64,000 bases of DNA, from the NCBI GenBank assembly GCA_030765065.1, contig CM060976.1:59752539-59816538 (forward strand), in the 5' to 3' direction. Below, one piece after another: positions 35,375-48,109 of the stretch (its first letter is position 1; each line of letters begins with the position of its first letter). This stretch comes from Deroplatys truncata. Lineage: Eukaryota > Arthropoda > Insecta > Mantodea > Mantidae. A model generated the notes under the pieces. That model was not told the DNA's origin, searched no databases, and saw only the letters and a list, made by a program, of their open reading frames with translations. The translations under genes were made by a program, and so were the position numbers.

Positions 35375-35514
35375 TGAAACTTTTCTGTAAGTTTTCTTAA
35401 TTCGGGGGGGGTCTCAAAATAGTTGGATCCTATATCCGTGAAATCTCAATATCGAATTTTTGGATGAAATGCAATACTTCTTTACCTCCTAGGAGCTTGC
35501 GTGCTAGAGAAAGT
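34172..35514 (-). mobile_element. Family H element carrying a nested SINE
   Basis: A minus-strand copy running from a worn 3' end (CTGATGCATTACTTTCTC) to its start at 35514, followed by AAA. The microsatellite is (CA)n at 35347-35374. It is interrupted at 34727-34978 by an S2 SINE flanked by an 11-bp duplication. Confidence 0.7.
34727..34978 (-). mobile_element. tRNA-derived SINE (S2) inserted in family H
   Basis: Minus-strand S2 copy with box B GGGTTTAAACCC (about 34924-34935) and the typical S2 body. It is flanked by CTTCCACGTAA (34716-34726) and CTTTCACGTAA (34979-34989), an 11-bp target duplication with one mismatch, as expected for LINE-driven insertion. It is therefore younger than the H copy. 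Confidence 0.85.
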
Positions 35515-36610
35515 AAACAGCTGTAACCTGGGCCTTACATCAATGTTTCGTTAGTGTTATTCGTGTATGTAGATATGTTCATCAGTTATCACGAAAAACA
35601 ATATAACACCAATAACATTGTAGGCACTAGTAAAGGACACAGGTTTGTTTGATCTTAAACCTTTCGCTCAAGTTTTAATTTTTCAGAAAGGTAGTTTTAC
35701 GACATCTATTAACGTGCATAAAATGTGGCCAATTTGCCTGGACAACAATAATTTTTCTCCTCCTTCAGTTAAACATGCTTTGACTCCACCTAACCTATAT
35801 CAGTTCTTTATATGACTGGCCCGAAAAACAATTCATGACACAGAAACGAACCAATGAAGGATATTACAGTCGATGTGAAAGAAGGGTTGGTTCGGTTATC
35901 GCCTCTATGAAAGTGTTTCGCTACGACTGATACACAAGGAAACACTAGACCAATACGACATACTTTGGTCTTCTAGAGGAAGGCGCGAGGAATTATTTGC
36001 TACGTCAAACTGAAAGACAGCTACGGCATTTATATGAGAGTTTTCATCAGTGACTTGGATATAAAGACAAAAGTCTTTTCGTGTTTATTTCTACGTTTAT
36101 ATTTTGTAGTTGCGCCTAAATTCAACAAACATTATCGGTACTGCACTTTTGAGAATGTGGCCATACTTTGGGGAAGTGAAGGTACCCTCCCAATCCAGTA
36201 GTTTTTAAAGTATGCTTGAGGAACTGAGCAGCCCATGCTGGCAGAGGGTGGAGCTACATTCGTCATTAGCAATATAATTGACCAGCTGCGTTCCATTATG
36301 GGTCATTCTTTATGCATATCAGTATACATTTCACAGATAGAGGGGAGAGATATATGGAGAAAACATTATGGTTTAGAAAAGTATGACTGAAGAAATAGAG
36401 GCAGAGTGATAGAGGCAAAGCAAAGAGAGGGAGAGAGTAGGAGAGAAAGATGTGAGAACAATCTGTGTACATAACGCAATAACACGAGCAGAGCTACGGA
36501 TTCTGCTAATCGTAATTGTATATGCAAATGTTTTCGGCTTTTCTAGCTGAGTATGATACACTGAGCCAGCATATTTACAGAGATTTTTCTTTTTTACCAC
36601 CGGAAATGGC
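35515..36610. other. Stretch without recognised features
   Basis: No supported gene or repeat. The sequence around 36370-36470 is purine-rich (GAGAG tracts). Confidence 0.4.
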
Positions 36611-36779
36611 TGAAATGATTTCGAATGAGCCCGGTGTCCATAGAGCGTGAAGTTACCGACATTCTCAAGATAAGGGAAAACCCTAGAAAAAAAAGCCTTG
36701 TCCGGGTAACTCACTCTAACCGCGATTCGAACACGGGACCTCTCGAATGTGAGGTACATGCCACTCTACACCTCAGAAG
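36611..36779 (-). mobile_element. tRNA-derived SINE (family S4)
   Basis: The minus-strand read gives GAGTGGCATGTACCTC (box A region), GTGTTCGAATCGC (box B, about 36722-36734), then TTTTCCCTTATCTTGAGAATG and CGGTAAC. A related body occurs at 55703-55960. Confidence 0.6.
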
Positions 36780-37902
36780 GGGTTTTTGATTTTTGTCAGG
36801 CCGAAGCAAGCAGAGTTCTCGGCATTTGTTGTGAAAGCAAATGGAAGTTTTCACAACATATAAGTCCTGCTGTTTTTGTATATAGAGTTTATGTTAGAAT
36901 AAAGGATTACTCTAGCACTTATTTAAATTTATTTAATAATGTATATTGGATTTGTAACCGATTACATTAAAGCAAAGATTACATAAAACAAAGATTTAAT
37001 GACTTGAAGTATTGGAAAGAATTTTAAGTAATTAAAGATATATTTACAGGTCCAAAACCTCTTTTACAGTACGTGTTATTAACACTTAAAGACCCTACTT
37101 TTATTTCAGAATTGCCATCGTATCGTTTAGACTTTAAACACAAAAATACCTAAGTTATACTTGCTATCAGCAATAAAAGCAACAAAAAACACAACAGAGA
37201 AAACATAACTTTAGAATGCCTATTCGAAATATCCAATGATTGTTTTATAAAGTGACAATAAGTTCAAGAGTTGGTTACACAAATAAGAAGTAGCTGGAAC
37301 ATAATTTTCCTATCGTAATGTGCACAGAAGTAATTCATCGTTATAAACATTCCCAAGTGTAGATGGATTTATGACAGATAAAACTCCTGTTGCCCATGTT
37401 CTGGTTTAGTAATGTCCTAGGTAATAAACTTTAGTCAGGCAGTGTAATTAATGTTTACATCCCTTGCAATAGTAGAAATATTAAATCCTTCAACTCTGCA
37501 AAATATAAAGGGCTAGCATAGAAAGGGAAAGAAAAACAGGAATAAAGTAGAAGAGGAAGAAACACTCTTGGTGGTAAAACAGGTTACCTTGGGTTATTAA
37601 TCTTACAGCAACAGCAGAAGTTTCACAAGAATGTGCATATCACTTTTATAGATGGTGTAAAGTTCTAACATTCGCCACTAGGAAGCGCCGAAGTTTCATG
37701 TCATCCTGAAACAGTTTTCAACTAATAACACAAGTTTAGATTTGTTCTCTCTAGTATTCTAGATGGCTATGCCAGCTTCAGATTTTATTTTGAACTTAAA
37801 TGGTGCACCTAGATGTTTGACCACACTAGGCCCAAGTTAACATAATGAGCTTCTCATTCATAGTAGTTAATCCGAATTTACTATTTGATTTTTTACCTTT
37901 TT
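36780..37902. other. Stretch without recognised features
   Basis: AT-rich, with no supported gene, hairpin or repeat boundary. Confidence 0.4.
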
Positions 37903-38602
37903 ATTTTCTCTACTACGTATAGAAGGTAGGGGAAATTCGATAGGAATATTATACGGGAAATGCATGCTTTGAGGCCCCCGAATCCAAAAAAAAAACTTTT
38001 TTAGAAAACTTTCCGTGTGTGTGTGTGTGTGTGTGTGTGTATCTGAATAGCATAACTAAAAAATGAAAATTCAGATAAACCCCAAACTTTGGTTTGGTTC
38101 AGTACCTTCCGAAAATGCAACACAAAGATTGTCATGATAATCCCCCCATACCAGATAACCTTTCCGTGCAAGATTCTTAGACATTTTTTATTTTCTAAAA
38201 AATGGCTTTAACGATTTCGTTTAAAATACCAGATATTAAAGTTATTTTCAATTCAAATAAAATGTATATCTTGAATTTGCACTTCATTTGGAAGAAAATT
38301 TGTATAATCTTGTATGACTAATAAATTTAAGCGATTTCATTCTCTAAAGTCGCGAGAGTTGTTTTTCGCGATTACATGGAAACTGTGTGGAATTTTGAGA
38401 CCAGCATATAGCGTCCATTCTTAAACATTTGACTATCACTGTTCCCTTTGTATCTATAACGAAATGTGTAATGTAGCTGTTACTTTAAAGGTTTATTTGG
38501 ATTAAAATGAAGTGGCAGAAAATTCACTTAGTAAGAATAGTTTGTATATCCACTAATAAGCGATAGAGGTTAAAGAAAGTCATGTCAATGTATCACATCA
38601 GA
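37903..38602 (+). mobile_element. Family H element, third variant
   Basis: Starts ATTTTCTCTACTACG after TTTTT. It has a (TG)n tract at 38014-38041 and the 3' block ACTATCACTGTTCCCTT. It ends GTCATGTCAATGTATCACATCAGATTTTTT. Confidence 0.7.
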
Positions 38603-38729
38603 TTTTTTCTTCTTTTTTCATTATGAAAAGTTTCGCTAGTGAGAATAGCAATAGCAATAGCAATAGAGCTATGGGGGATGCAATTTCCACATTGCAATAT
38701 TCCCAGCTTAAATTCACGAACAAGTTTAC

Positions 38730-39107
38730 ATAACTGGTAAACCACAAAGTTTTACTACACAAAAATTGTAGATCTCCTTAAAAACAATATTTATAGCCGA
38801 TGCATTTTTTTTGTCGAGTGAACCATTTTCGAGATTAACTTTGTTATTTGTTTGAATTTTCCAATATACGTTTGCTCAAATATGATTTTTTGTTTGTTTT
38901 TTTAAGTCCTTAACATGCAAAGAGAATGGAATGCTCCACATAGCAAGCAGCTCTTAAAAGATTTGACTATCGCTTAAATATTCCCCTTGTACCTACATGA
39001 AAATTACTAATAAGATAGTTCTTGATAATATTTATCTCGATTAACATGAATTTTGTAAAAATAGTTTGTATAAGAGTAGAGAAGTCATATAAGTGCAATA
39101 TTGGATT
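38730..39107 (+). mobile_element. Family H element, 3' half, in tandem
   Basis: Follows the previous copy in the same orientation after about 130 bp. It begins within the ACATAACTGGTAAACCA block, carries the second-variant 3' part and ends at a worn hairpin (GTCATATAAGTGCAATATTGG). Confidence 0.65.
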
Positions 39108-40650
39108 TTTAGTCTACGATTGGCCAGAAATTTGAACTACCAGCATGTAAACAACAATATTGAAGATATGAGAGAATATTTAGCTTTTAAGGGACCAGTT
39201 ATTTTAAGAACGCAAGTAATTTTTTATGGGAATCCTATTATCAAAAATGTCAACCATTTTGGTTGTGATACATGTTATTTTCTAATGAAAACCTTTATAA
39301 AATTAGTAACTCTAATCTCATTGGCGACATAATTTAGAAGCTTAAAGTGGATAAGGCAAAATGAAACCAAAATTTTAGAAAGTAATGGCTGTTCTTTTAT
39401 TGTTATGTGGCTATGAACTTTTTTCTTAAAGCCGAAACAATAAATCAGATATTATAGATGCAGGCGAAGTAATGTTTCTAAGAAGTGTCACCATTTGCAC
39501 CCTTTGGATGAAACAATATAAAAATGAGAAAGTTTCAAATTTAAAGCTAAAATCGAAATTATTGGGGAGTCAATATCAAAGAACGAAATAATATCGTATA
39601 CTAAGTTATTTTAGATTGTAAAATTAGAAGGATTTAAAGCTTTGGTTTGTCAAGTGATGGATTGATTTAATCTACAATATAAATAGTTACTCTTTGAGAG
39701 ACTCGAAAGCGTCCGTGAAATGTTTTCCGTGGTGGTGGTGGTGGTGGTGGCGGCGGCGGCGGCGGGGGTGGTGGTGACTATCAGGGCCCGAACTTTAATA
39801 ACATGTCATCTTTTAATTGTTGCATCATAGGCATTGCTAAGGAGTACATAAATCCTTATGATAGATCCCAGATTATAAAATGCATGTATCTTAGGTCTTT
39901 TTGATGACTTTATATCATTTTCTACTCTTGGAGCATTTTTGTTTCTATTTCACCGCATTACTTTGTCATTTTGTTGCCCTTTATATTTTTATTTTGTCAT
40001 TTTCTTGCATTTGCATTAAGTATATAAAGAGTGTTATATTGTGAACATTTTACATAAGGATAACTTTTCAAGCATCAGAAATTTCAAATTTCAACTGAGA
40101 AACAAGAGCAACCCTGTGAATTCTTTACTTACATCTTGAAAACGACACAGGGGTGGCTATTGTTAGAGGAGCAGCTATATTTACAGTTATGAATTCCTGT
40201 CCTAAACTAGGTATGTGTCAGGTCAATTTTCCATTTTTCGTTAATAATTATGTTTGTCAAGTTGGTATTGCCATATGCTGTGAAGTCCTCTTCATTCCCG
40301 ATGAATTTTGTATAATCTAAGAACCCCAAAGAGTTAATGCTACAAGATGTCTTCAAGAACAATTTCGTTAATTTTCTTTTCAGATACTTCAAACAAGAAC
40401 ATGGAATTTTTTTAATTAATTTCGTTAATGACCGCAATGTTCAGATGCCTACTTTATCTACTTTTATAACAGTTATATCCTGTATAATTTAATTTTTAAC
40501 TTTCTGTAGCCAAATTTTTTAAAATTATTAGGTCATTTTTATTAAATTTGAGTCATTTTCTAGGTAATTTCCTAAACATTTTTAGCCATTAAAATCTGAA
40601 CTTGATGATGACGAGCTGTGTAATTACTAAGAGCTGTGTTTATTGTTAGA
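39108..40650. other. AT-rich stretch with one compound microsatellite
   Basis: No supported gene; the frame at 39093-39332 overlaps a repeat end and is unrecognised. A (GGT)n-(GGC)n-(GGT)n tract lies at about 39730-39776. Confidence 0.45.
39730..39776. repeat. (GGT)n/(GGC)n compound microsatellite
   Basis: Seven GTG-type triplets, about five GCG-type triplets and then GTG again, a GC-rich island in AT-rich surroundings. Confidence 0.9.
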
Positions 40651-40985
40651 CCGCCCCTGTAGCGCAACTGTAGCGCGCATGCCCCTGACTCGGTGTACCC
40701 GGGTGCGATCCCCGTAACTGGCGTGGGAATTTTTCCCCCATTGAGAGGTCTGGTACGGAGTGCACTCTGCTTCATTAGGTCCCCGAGGGGCCCATTGAGG
40801 AACTACGTGATGGAAACGTTGCGCCCTGGTTGAGAAGACGGCCTTAACCGGCCGGGAGGGATCCAGGTCGCCTACCATGTTCCACAGTACTACCCCATCA
40901 CCAATGACGCCCTAGTGGGCGGAGGTGGGGGGATGCAGCGGTCGGGGCGCTAGGCCTAGGTCCGATTCTGGGTGGCGCGTCATGG
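40651..40985 (+). mobile_element. tRNA-derived SINE (family S3), possibly dimeric
   Basis: Box A-like GTAGCGCAACTGTAGCGC (about 40659) and box B GGGTGCGATCCCC (about 40700) open the element. A second box B-like GGTCCGATTCTGG lies near 40961, after GGGGCGCTAGGCC, suggesting two tRNA-like units. The body does not match S1 or S2. Confidence 0.6.
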
Positions 40986-42344
40986 ATTTGATTTTGTATT
41001 TATTGTTAGTCCATCTAGAGCAGCACGTGGAATACGCAGTTATACGGTTGCGTGGGAATAGTTTGTGCTTGGGCACATAACGGCAAACTTTCTAAACCAC
41101 CAAAGCAACGAAGCACTGCTTCTTTATAAAGTAATAACAGACCTGTAGGACATAAACACAAGGAGGAGTAAGTACCTGATATCTGTACCTCGAATACGGA
41201 TCTCGTCATTGGCAGATTCGAGTTTGTGATACTCATATTAGAACGACGCCAAGACCAGTGGAAGAGGTCAGAGCGAGTACAGTTGATTTAGGAACTAACA
41301 AGGACTGCCTGCGACCTCTCTACACACAAAATGACGAAAACTGGCTCACTTATGGAGCGCTGAGGGTCTTTATGTTAATATTACCCCTGTCAAATAAACC
41401 ACTTAGCCGGTAACTTTGTCGTTTTCTAGCATTCCACGTAATTTATTACATCTCTGAATTAGAACCACTCTCCAATATCATCATAACTGGCTATGCATAC
41501 ACAATCACAGGTTAGTATATTTCATTTACTTCTTCTTCTTCTTCTTCTTCTTCTTAGACGTCAGGGATTTGGCATTCTGGTCTCTCTAATTTTAGAATTA
41601 AGATTTAGAAGCCTTTAAAATCATTGATTAATTTCTACCACAATGTACAAACATTGTTGTTCTACGATTCAGTGAAAGTATCGAAAATCTTTAAAATAAT
41701 TTATTAAATAAACGCATAATTTTTTACAATGAGAATACTTATTTATGACGCAAGTGTTAAAAGCTGAATTTTATTTTGCGAGGAGTAATGTTTGCAGAAT
41801 AAGTTTGAAAGCCGAGTATTTTATTCTACCAACAGAATAAAACTCCCCCTTTAACATTAGTGTAATATACTATTTTTAGACAGCCCTGAACATTAAATTA
41901 TAAAGTATTCAGGTATAATTTGTATGGAAATAGCTGTAAACATTAAGGCATGCGCAACGATGCTCTCTAGTCTGTTGTTGTTTGGCCTTTGTTGTTATTT
42001 GGCATTCATAGCACAAGTGTTGACAACATGATCACTTACACAATCACAACATTCTATAATATATAGAGGGCTGTGGTAAAACTAAATCAAAGGATAATTG
42101 TTACAATAATTTTATTAATAAGCATACTTTATTCAATATTATTCTTTTGATATAATTGTGCAATTCCTACAATTAGTGATAGGAATTCTTGTGCAGAGGA
42201 AGTAGCATTACATTGTTTGTATTGGAAACAGTTGAATTCATTAGTAGAAGCCATTTCCAAACCATTAAAATAATCCCTCATTACATTACGCCCTCTGATA
42301 CAAGCCTTCAGCTTATTATAGATATAATTTCCATCATAAGATCC
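40986..42344. other. Stretch without supported genes
   Basis: A (CTT)n tract lies at 41529-41556. The short frames are unrecognised. Confidence 0.4.
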
Positions 42345-42700
42345 AAGGGTGGAGGGCCGTGTTAGATCCCTCGTCTCCAGCAAGGCGGGCCGGGTTCGAT
42401 CTCACGGACCTGCATTGTGGTGAACGAAGCGGCGTCTGGGCTGGTTTTCTCCAAGTTCTCCGGTTTCCCCCGCCGTTCATTCCACCGATTGCTCATCCTC
42501 ACCTTTGCTTTCAACCATTTAGCTTTCAATTCATATCATCTTTCTTCCTCACTCTCATACGGGTCGATCTTCCGTTCCGGGTTGTTCATTCTGATTCATC
42601 GTTCGTCTGCTTCTCTACCCTAGGAGGGTTCGTCTGCCACTTACCCTTGTAAGTCCTAGGGGGTGTAAGCCCTACATACGAAGAGGATAAGCCGACTAAG
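42345..42700 (+). mobile_element. tRNA-derived SINE (family S1)
   Basis: Box B is GGGTTCGATCTC (42393-42404). The following CTCCGGTTTCCCCCGCC is the same as in 12003-12331. The tail contains GTAAGCCCTACATACGAAGAGG. Box A is partly lost. Confidence 0.75.
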
Positions 42701-44344
42701 TAAGATACAAGGGTGGTAACAATTTAAGCTATGTACCGTTTTCCCCACCCCTTGGTCATGGCTTATGCAACCAGTATAAAGTACGTCAGAATGCTTCGGA
42801 AATGATGACGTGGGTCATCGAGAGAAACAGTTAACATCCGAAGCTTCGGGAAAGATGTCATCATGCATGACGTAATTCATCAGTCCACAACTTAAAGCGT
42901 CCTGCAAAGTTGCTATTCACTGGTTTGTTTCACCCCACTGACGCCAGCGCCATCACGCTCGTGGACAACTCCAGCAACTCCTGGGCAGCCAGCAGAGGCA
43001 CTCTTCGGCCAGGGACCGAGTGGCTAAAATCCAGACTTGTGTTCTGGTTCTGACGGCAAGATTTGGTGTAAACCACCAAGAGTAACCTTTTTGGCTTTTT
43101 CTAAATTATTTTCAACTGTTTGGTAAGCTACAAAATGTAACCTTTTTACTCTTAATGTTTATAAATTCACATTTACGGGAGAAGCATTTATATTTTTCAC
43201 TTCGTGTAACATTGCTTTGTATTAGTCGCGGTTTCAGAAATATTCTCAATTTCTACGGAAACTTAAATTCCAAAAAGGTTAAACACATTACATTGTCATC
43301 TCCGAGCATATTATTTGTAAATTACATAACTTTTAAAATGTTAAAGCAAGCTGATGATGGAATTGTTAACGAATTGAACACTTTATAATAAATTGATAAC
43401 ATATGTGGCGGTGATTCTTTTCAATTCCTAGCTCCTACGCAATAGTCCTTTCCACAATATTTAACATCTCTGGGTTAGGGAAAAGCTCAGTGGTGCAGCT
43501 ATAAAAATGTTATTCCTTCAATTTATAATACGAGTTCTCGTGTTAAAACCACTAACTTTAGCGCTAGCTGTCTAAAAATAAAGTATCTGCAAACTATGAC
43601 TGGTTTTCGTTACTCAATAGAATGGAGAAGATTTGATTTATTTTCAAAAGTCGGAGTTTGCTACGATGTTAAAACTTGATACAACCCATTTTTCGATAAC
43701 ACAACTCAATTTTAGCTCTACGAGGCTCGGACAGAGTACTTTTCTCAAGGATTGTAGCACAGTAACTTTCTAGTTTTGCAATACATTCCCCAGGCAAGAG
43801 AACTCGGTGGTCAGTTGGAGAAAGGATTTCTCCCTTCCTCCCGCACCAGCAGCACGGTCTCTTTAATCTCTTCGTTCCTTTTGCTCCCCCAAAGCCTCTG
43901 TGCCATTCAGAAAACTTGTGTGGACCACATCGCACAAAGGCAGGCAGCTGCATTAGCTGCGCACGAAATGACTCCGTTACATCTTACAATATGATAAAGC
44001 GAGGTTATTTGTAACCGAGCTATGAACTGCCAGGAAATGCAACCACCTACGCCTTTATATGTGCTGCTTTTTGTGAGAAAGCGGGGCGTGCAGAAGAACA
44101 TCTCTGACTTATCTGTAATAAGCAAAGTTGTACTGGAACCCTAAGTTATCCTTGAGCTCAAGTTGTGATCCCTTTAGGTAACTTCAATTTGTTTCTGCAC
44201 AAACAACCTTTACGTACAAATAAGCCTCTAAGTTTCCATAACCGCTCATAAGAAAAACCTGATATGCTCCAATCACATCATTTTCTCTACCCACTATATT
44301 TTATATATCTACAGCAAACTACACCTATAATAGCTTATTACTGT
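42701..44344. other. Stretch without supported genes
   Basis: A tRNA-like fragment may lie near 43020-43060 (GACCGAGTGGCTAAAATCC, then GGTTCTGACGG). Frames at 43669-44125 on both strands overlap one another and are unrecognised. Confidence 0.35.
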
Positions 44345-44640
44345 CTCTACTACGTATAGTAAGTAGGGGAAGTTTTCATTCCACCCAAAAATTCGATACC
44401 GAGATTTCACCGGAAATACATGTTTTGAGGCCTCATGAATCCAAAAAAAGTATTTTTGCAAACATGTCCGTGTGTGTGTGTCTGTCTGAACAACATAACT
44501 CAGAAACGAACAGTCGGATAAATACCAAACTTGATATTTAGATTCAGTATCTTCCAGAGATGCGACACGAAGGTTTTCAAGAGAAAGGCCTTAAGGGATA
44601 GTCAAATATTTTTAGGACTGGTCGCTATGTGCAAAATGTA
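44345..44640 (+). mobile_element. Family H element, internally deleted
   Basis: The conserved 5' block (CTCTACTACGTATAGTAAGT through GATGCGACACGAAGG) is joined near 44583 to a short 3' segment (GGCCTTAAGGGATAGTC). It abuts an H copy in the opposite orientation. Confidence 0.65.
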
Positions 44641-45343
44641 ATAAGCATTTGCAGAAACAGCTGAATTACATTTCGTTAAAGATACAAAGGGAACACCGAT
44701 AGTCAAATGATTAAGAACTGAAACCTATATTTTGGCCTTAAAATTCCATAGTGTTTCCATGCAATCACGAGAAACAACTGAATGTTGAAGGACTTTAAGA
44801 CAATGACCAAGAAATGGACAACTGATATCTCAGAAATGGTTTATGCCACAAAAAACGTATTTGAAATTAATAGTGTGTTTTAAGGAATCTACATTTTTTG
44901 TGCAGTACGTCTTCGTCTATCGCTTAAAGTTTATCGGTTAAACAAAATTATATAAAATTCCTTCCGAATGGAAAGGACTTTACAGGCTATTCCCACAAAA
45001 TTTACGATACATTTTATTTGTCATGTAAATATCTTTAATATGTGATATTTTAATAAAAAATTTTAGAGCCCTTTTTAGAAATTCTAAAAATGTTCGACGT
45101 AAATGGTAGATTGGGGTGGGGACATTTTTTAAACTCTTTGTTTCACATCTTTGGAAAGAACTGAACCTAAATACCAAGTTTGGTACTTATCTGACTTTTG
45201 ATTCCGAAGTTATGGTGTTCACAGACACACACTTTTTCTAAAATTTTTTTCAGGGGTCCCTAAAACATGTTTCCGGTAAAATCTCGGTATCGAATTCTTG
45301 GTTGGAATACCTTTCTACCTATTATGTGCGTGGTAGAGAAAGT
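44641..45343 (-). mobile_element. Family H element, third variant, head-to-head neighbour
   Basis: A minus-strand copy beginning at 45343 (plus strand GTAGAGAAAGT followed by AAAAAAA) and running left to about 44641, without its 3' end. Confidence 0.65.
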
Positions 45344-45439
45344 AAAAAAATGACAAAGGACAGAAAAGTTCAAACAAGCAGTACTTAATATGTTGTATAT
45401 GGCTGATCCTACAGGAAAGGTTGTTTGAGATAAACTGTG

Positions 45440-46009
45440 CAATTTAAGGACATCTTTTGTGAAATAAATTTTTCTCTGTTCTTATGGTTTGAATTATACG
45501 AAGTTATATAACACTCCTTCCAAATGAATTTCACAGGCTGTTCCCAGAAAATTCAACATATAGATTTTAATTGTCAGTAAATATCTTTAATATATATGAC
45601 ATTTTAAACAAAATGGGAGTTATTTTGAAAACGCAATATTTTCGAAAAAGTTTCCATATAGAGGTAAAAATAAAATTTTAATTTTTATAAATACATTCAA
45701 AGATAATTATTTCAACAACAGCTTCAATGTTATAGCAGTTTAGGATGGGGGATTTTTTGAAAATCCCTGTGTTGCTTCTTTGGAAGATGCTGAACTTTAA
45801 ATACCAAATTTGGTATTCATTCAGCACTTTGTTTTCCAGTTACGTGGTTCACAAACACACACGCGCGGCCAACAGGACCATTTTTATAATATTCTTTTTT
45901 TTATTAAGTAGGCCTCAAAATACGTATTTTTGGTGTAATCTCAATATGGAACTTTTAAGTGTAATACAACACTTTCTCTTACCTATTATAAGTAGGTGGT
46001 AGAGAGCTT
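45440..46009 (-). mobile_element. Family H element, 5' half with a local insertion
   Basis: A minus-strand copy that starts at about 46009 (GGTGGTAGAGAG). The order of blocks is normal except for about 70 bp of AT-rich sequence near 45665-45735 that interrupts it. The CA tract is short (about 45852-45862). Confidence 0.6.
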
Positions 46010-46299
46010 TAAAAATAGCTTCACTTGCACGAAATCACTATTCAGATTTATTTTTTCATATCCTGAGAGTCTGTGTACCTGTTAGATGGTATGAGTTGGC
46101 AGTCACCTTCTTGTACTCAATTTTATTTCTATTTCGTTAACTCTGTGGGTGGAATTTGGGGTGGTATTGAACCTCCAAACTGGTATTTATATGATGACTG
46201 AGGAAAACCACGAAATACCGTAGAATTAGTGTTTTGATAACAGTTCGAGTATCTGAGATCGAATTGATTATTTGTCTGAGTACCAAGATACAATGCGCG

Positions 46300-46400
46300 T
46301 ACGGGCACGGTAACTCAATGGTAAGAGCATTAGCACGGAAAACCGTGGTGCTAATTCTAGGTGTTGCTTCCAAATGTTTAAGCCTAATCCAAACTTCCAA
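46300..46400 (+). repeat. tRNA-like fragment
   Basis: GGTAACTCAATGGTAAGAGCATTAGCAC (two parts, 46309-46336) resembles the D-arm half of a tRNA or a SINE head. No proper box B follows, so it is not a functional tRNA gene. Confidence 0.35.
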
Positions 46401-46564
46401 CTTAATAACTATGCATGGTTAGAAATGCCAATTATCAAAACTCTAATACTGGTTAACTAGTAAGCCCAAATATTAAAACCAGTTGCAACATTACAACTTC
46501 CTTTGAGTTATGATATTTCGAGTATCTGAAAACGACTTGAAGATTTACTAGGATAGTTTTTACT

Positions 46565-47130
46565 ATATCTAGCGCCTACCCAGGTGTTAGAGGAAGTACT
46601 GCATACCAACCAAAAAGGCAATGGTATTGCATGTGCATATCCATGTCATATCAGTCCACGAGTCCAAAGCTAAGCTCAGTTATTTGTGCGAAATTTCGCT
46701 CAAATATCAAACTTAGTATCTAAATTTGGCATCCTCCAAGGAGGAGCAACAAAATAAATTAGGCATTCCAACTTTCATTTACATAGAAAGCTTCTCTTGA
46801 TTTCATATTTTCTAAAAAATGACACGAATTTGATTAAAATACTATTTGATTGATACACTGGTATGAGAAATAAAATGTATAACTTGAATTTTCTGTGAAG
46901 TCCCCTTTAATTGAATTTTGTATAGCTAAAAAGCTGTACGGGTTAATACAAAACTTCCCTGCTATCAAAATATTCCATTTTGATGGTTTATAGCTTTTCC
47001 AAACGTCACCTAATGTACATGCTTGAAATTTACCGATTTTTTCTGTCCATTTTTATCGCAAAACATGTTACCATAGTAAATATTTGAATGCTGTTTTCGT
47101 ACCTCGCAACTTTGTTAAGCTTAATTTGAA
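46565..47130 (+). mobile_element. Family H element, oldest copy
   Basis: Strongly diverged. It is recognisable from scattered blocks in correct order: the GAGGAAGTACTGCAT region, AAATTTGGCATCCTCCAAGGAGGAGCAACA, AAAATGTATAACTTGAATTTTCTG and CCGATTTTTTCTG. Confidence 0.45.
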
Positions 47131-48109
47131 ATAATACCTAAGCAAGAATATAAATGGTGAATTACGCAACATGGATAAAAGAATCATAATAATGCATACT
47201 ACTCAGTGAATTTGTTATCGTCACAGAAAGTCGTGCGAGTATTAACGTCCCATGCTTTTAAACTTGATTTAACTTTCCAAATCAGTCAGATTAACAGGTG
47301 CACTACGTTTGAATGTGCGACCACCGAACTTGAGTCAGTGCTCTGCCACCTGTATCATCTGGCTCGGTACACCTAATTTTGAATTTGATGTAATTACAAG
47401 TAAAATTAAATAATATCCTTCCTCATTGTTATTAGTTCTAAAGTGATGATATAAGACTATTTTATATCATACGGAACTGTACGTTAAAAACGAGATTATT
47501 AATTCCATAGTTTACATAATATTTATTAAAAACTACATGGTATTTACACCAGGAGTGGTTGGCAGGAGTACTTTTTAAATCACGATATAATAAATAGGGT
47601 TTTATATGAAAAATAGCTTATCAGGCTGTCACTTATGCCTAAGCTATTGTGTCGCAGTCGGCAGCATTTATATAATATAGTCAAGAGTCTTGAGAGCAAA
47701 TTTCCGCAGAGCAAAATTGGTTTTGAGTGGGAATACTGTAGAGCCTTGTAAATCCACTGATAATTCTTTTCGAACGATACATGGGCTGGCATAGACCTGC
47801 CCCTTCTATTCTTTCTCTCACCTTAAGTTTCATTGGATCAGCTATTATCCCATCATCTAAGTGCATTTCAATTACTTATGCTCAAGTATATCAGGTATGG
47901 GAAGGGTGTATGTCATCCAGGAGAGTAATAACAGCTTCCCCTCTAGCAATCAGTGGCGAAATGCGAATTCTTTGTTTTTGAAACAAATGCGTGATAATCG
48001 TTAACTGCAGAATTTTACGAACTACAAAACCTGGAAGAGGACAGTCTTCTAAAAATGTCGAGCTTCTCTTGCGAGGTACTTGAGAATAGAAAAGTGATCG
48101 ACTAGAGTG
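47131..48109. other. Stretch without supported genes
   Basis: Frames at 47580-47981 on both strands are unrecognised. Confidence 0.35.
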
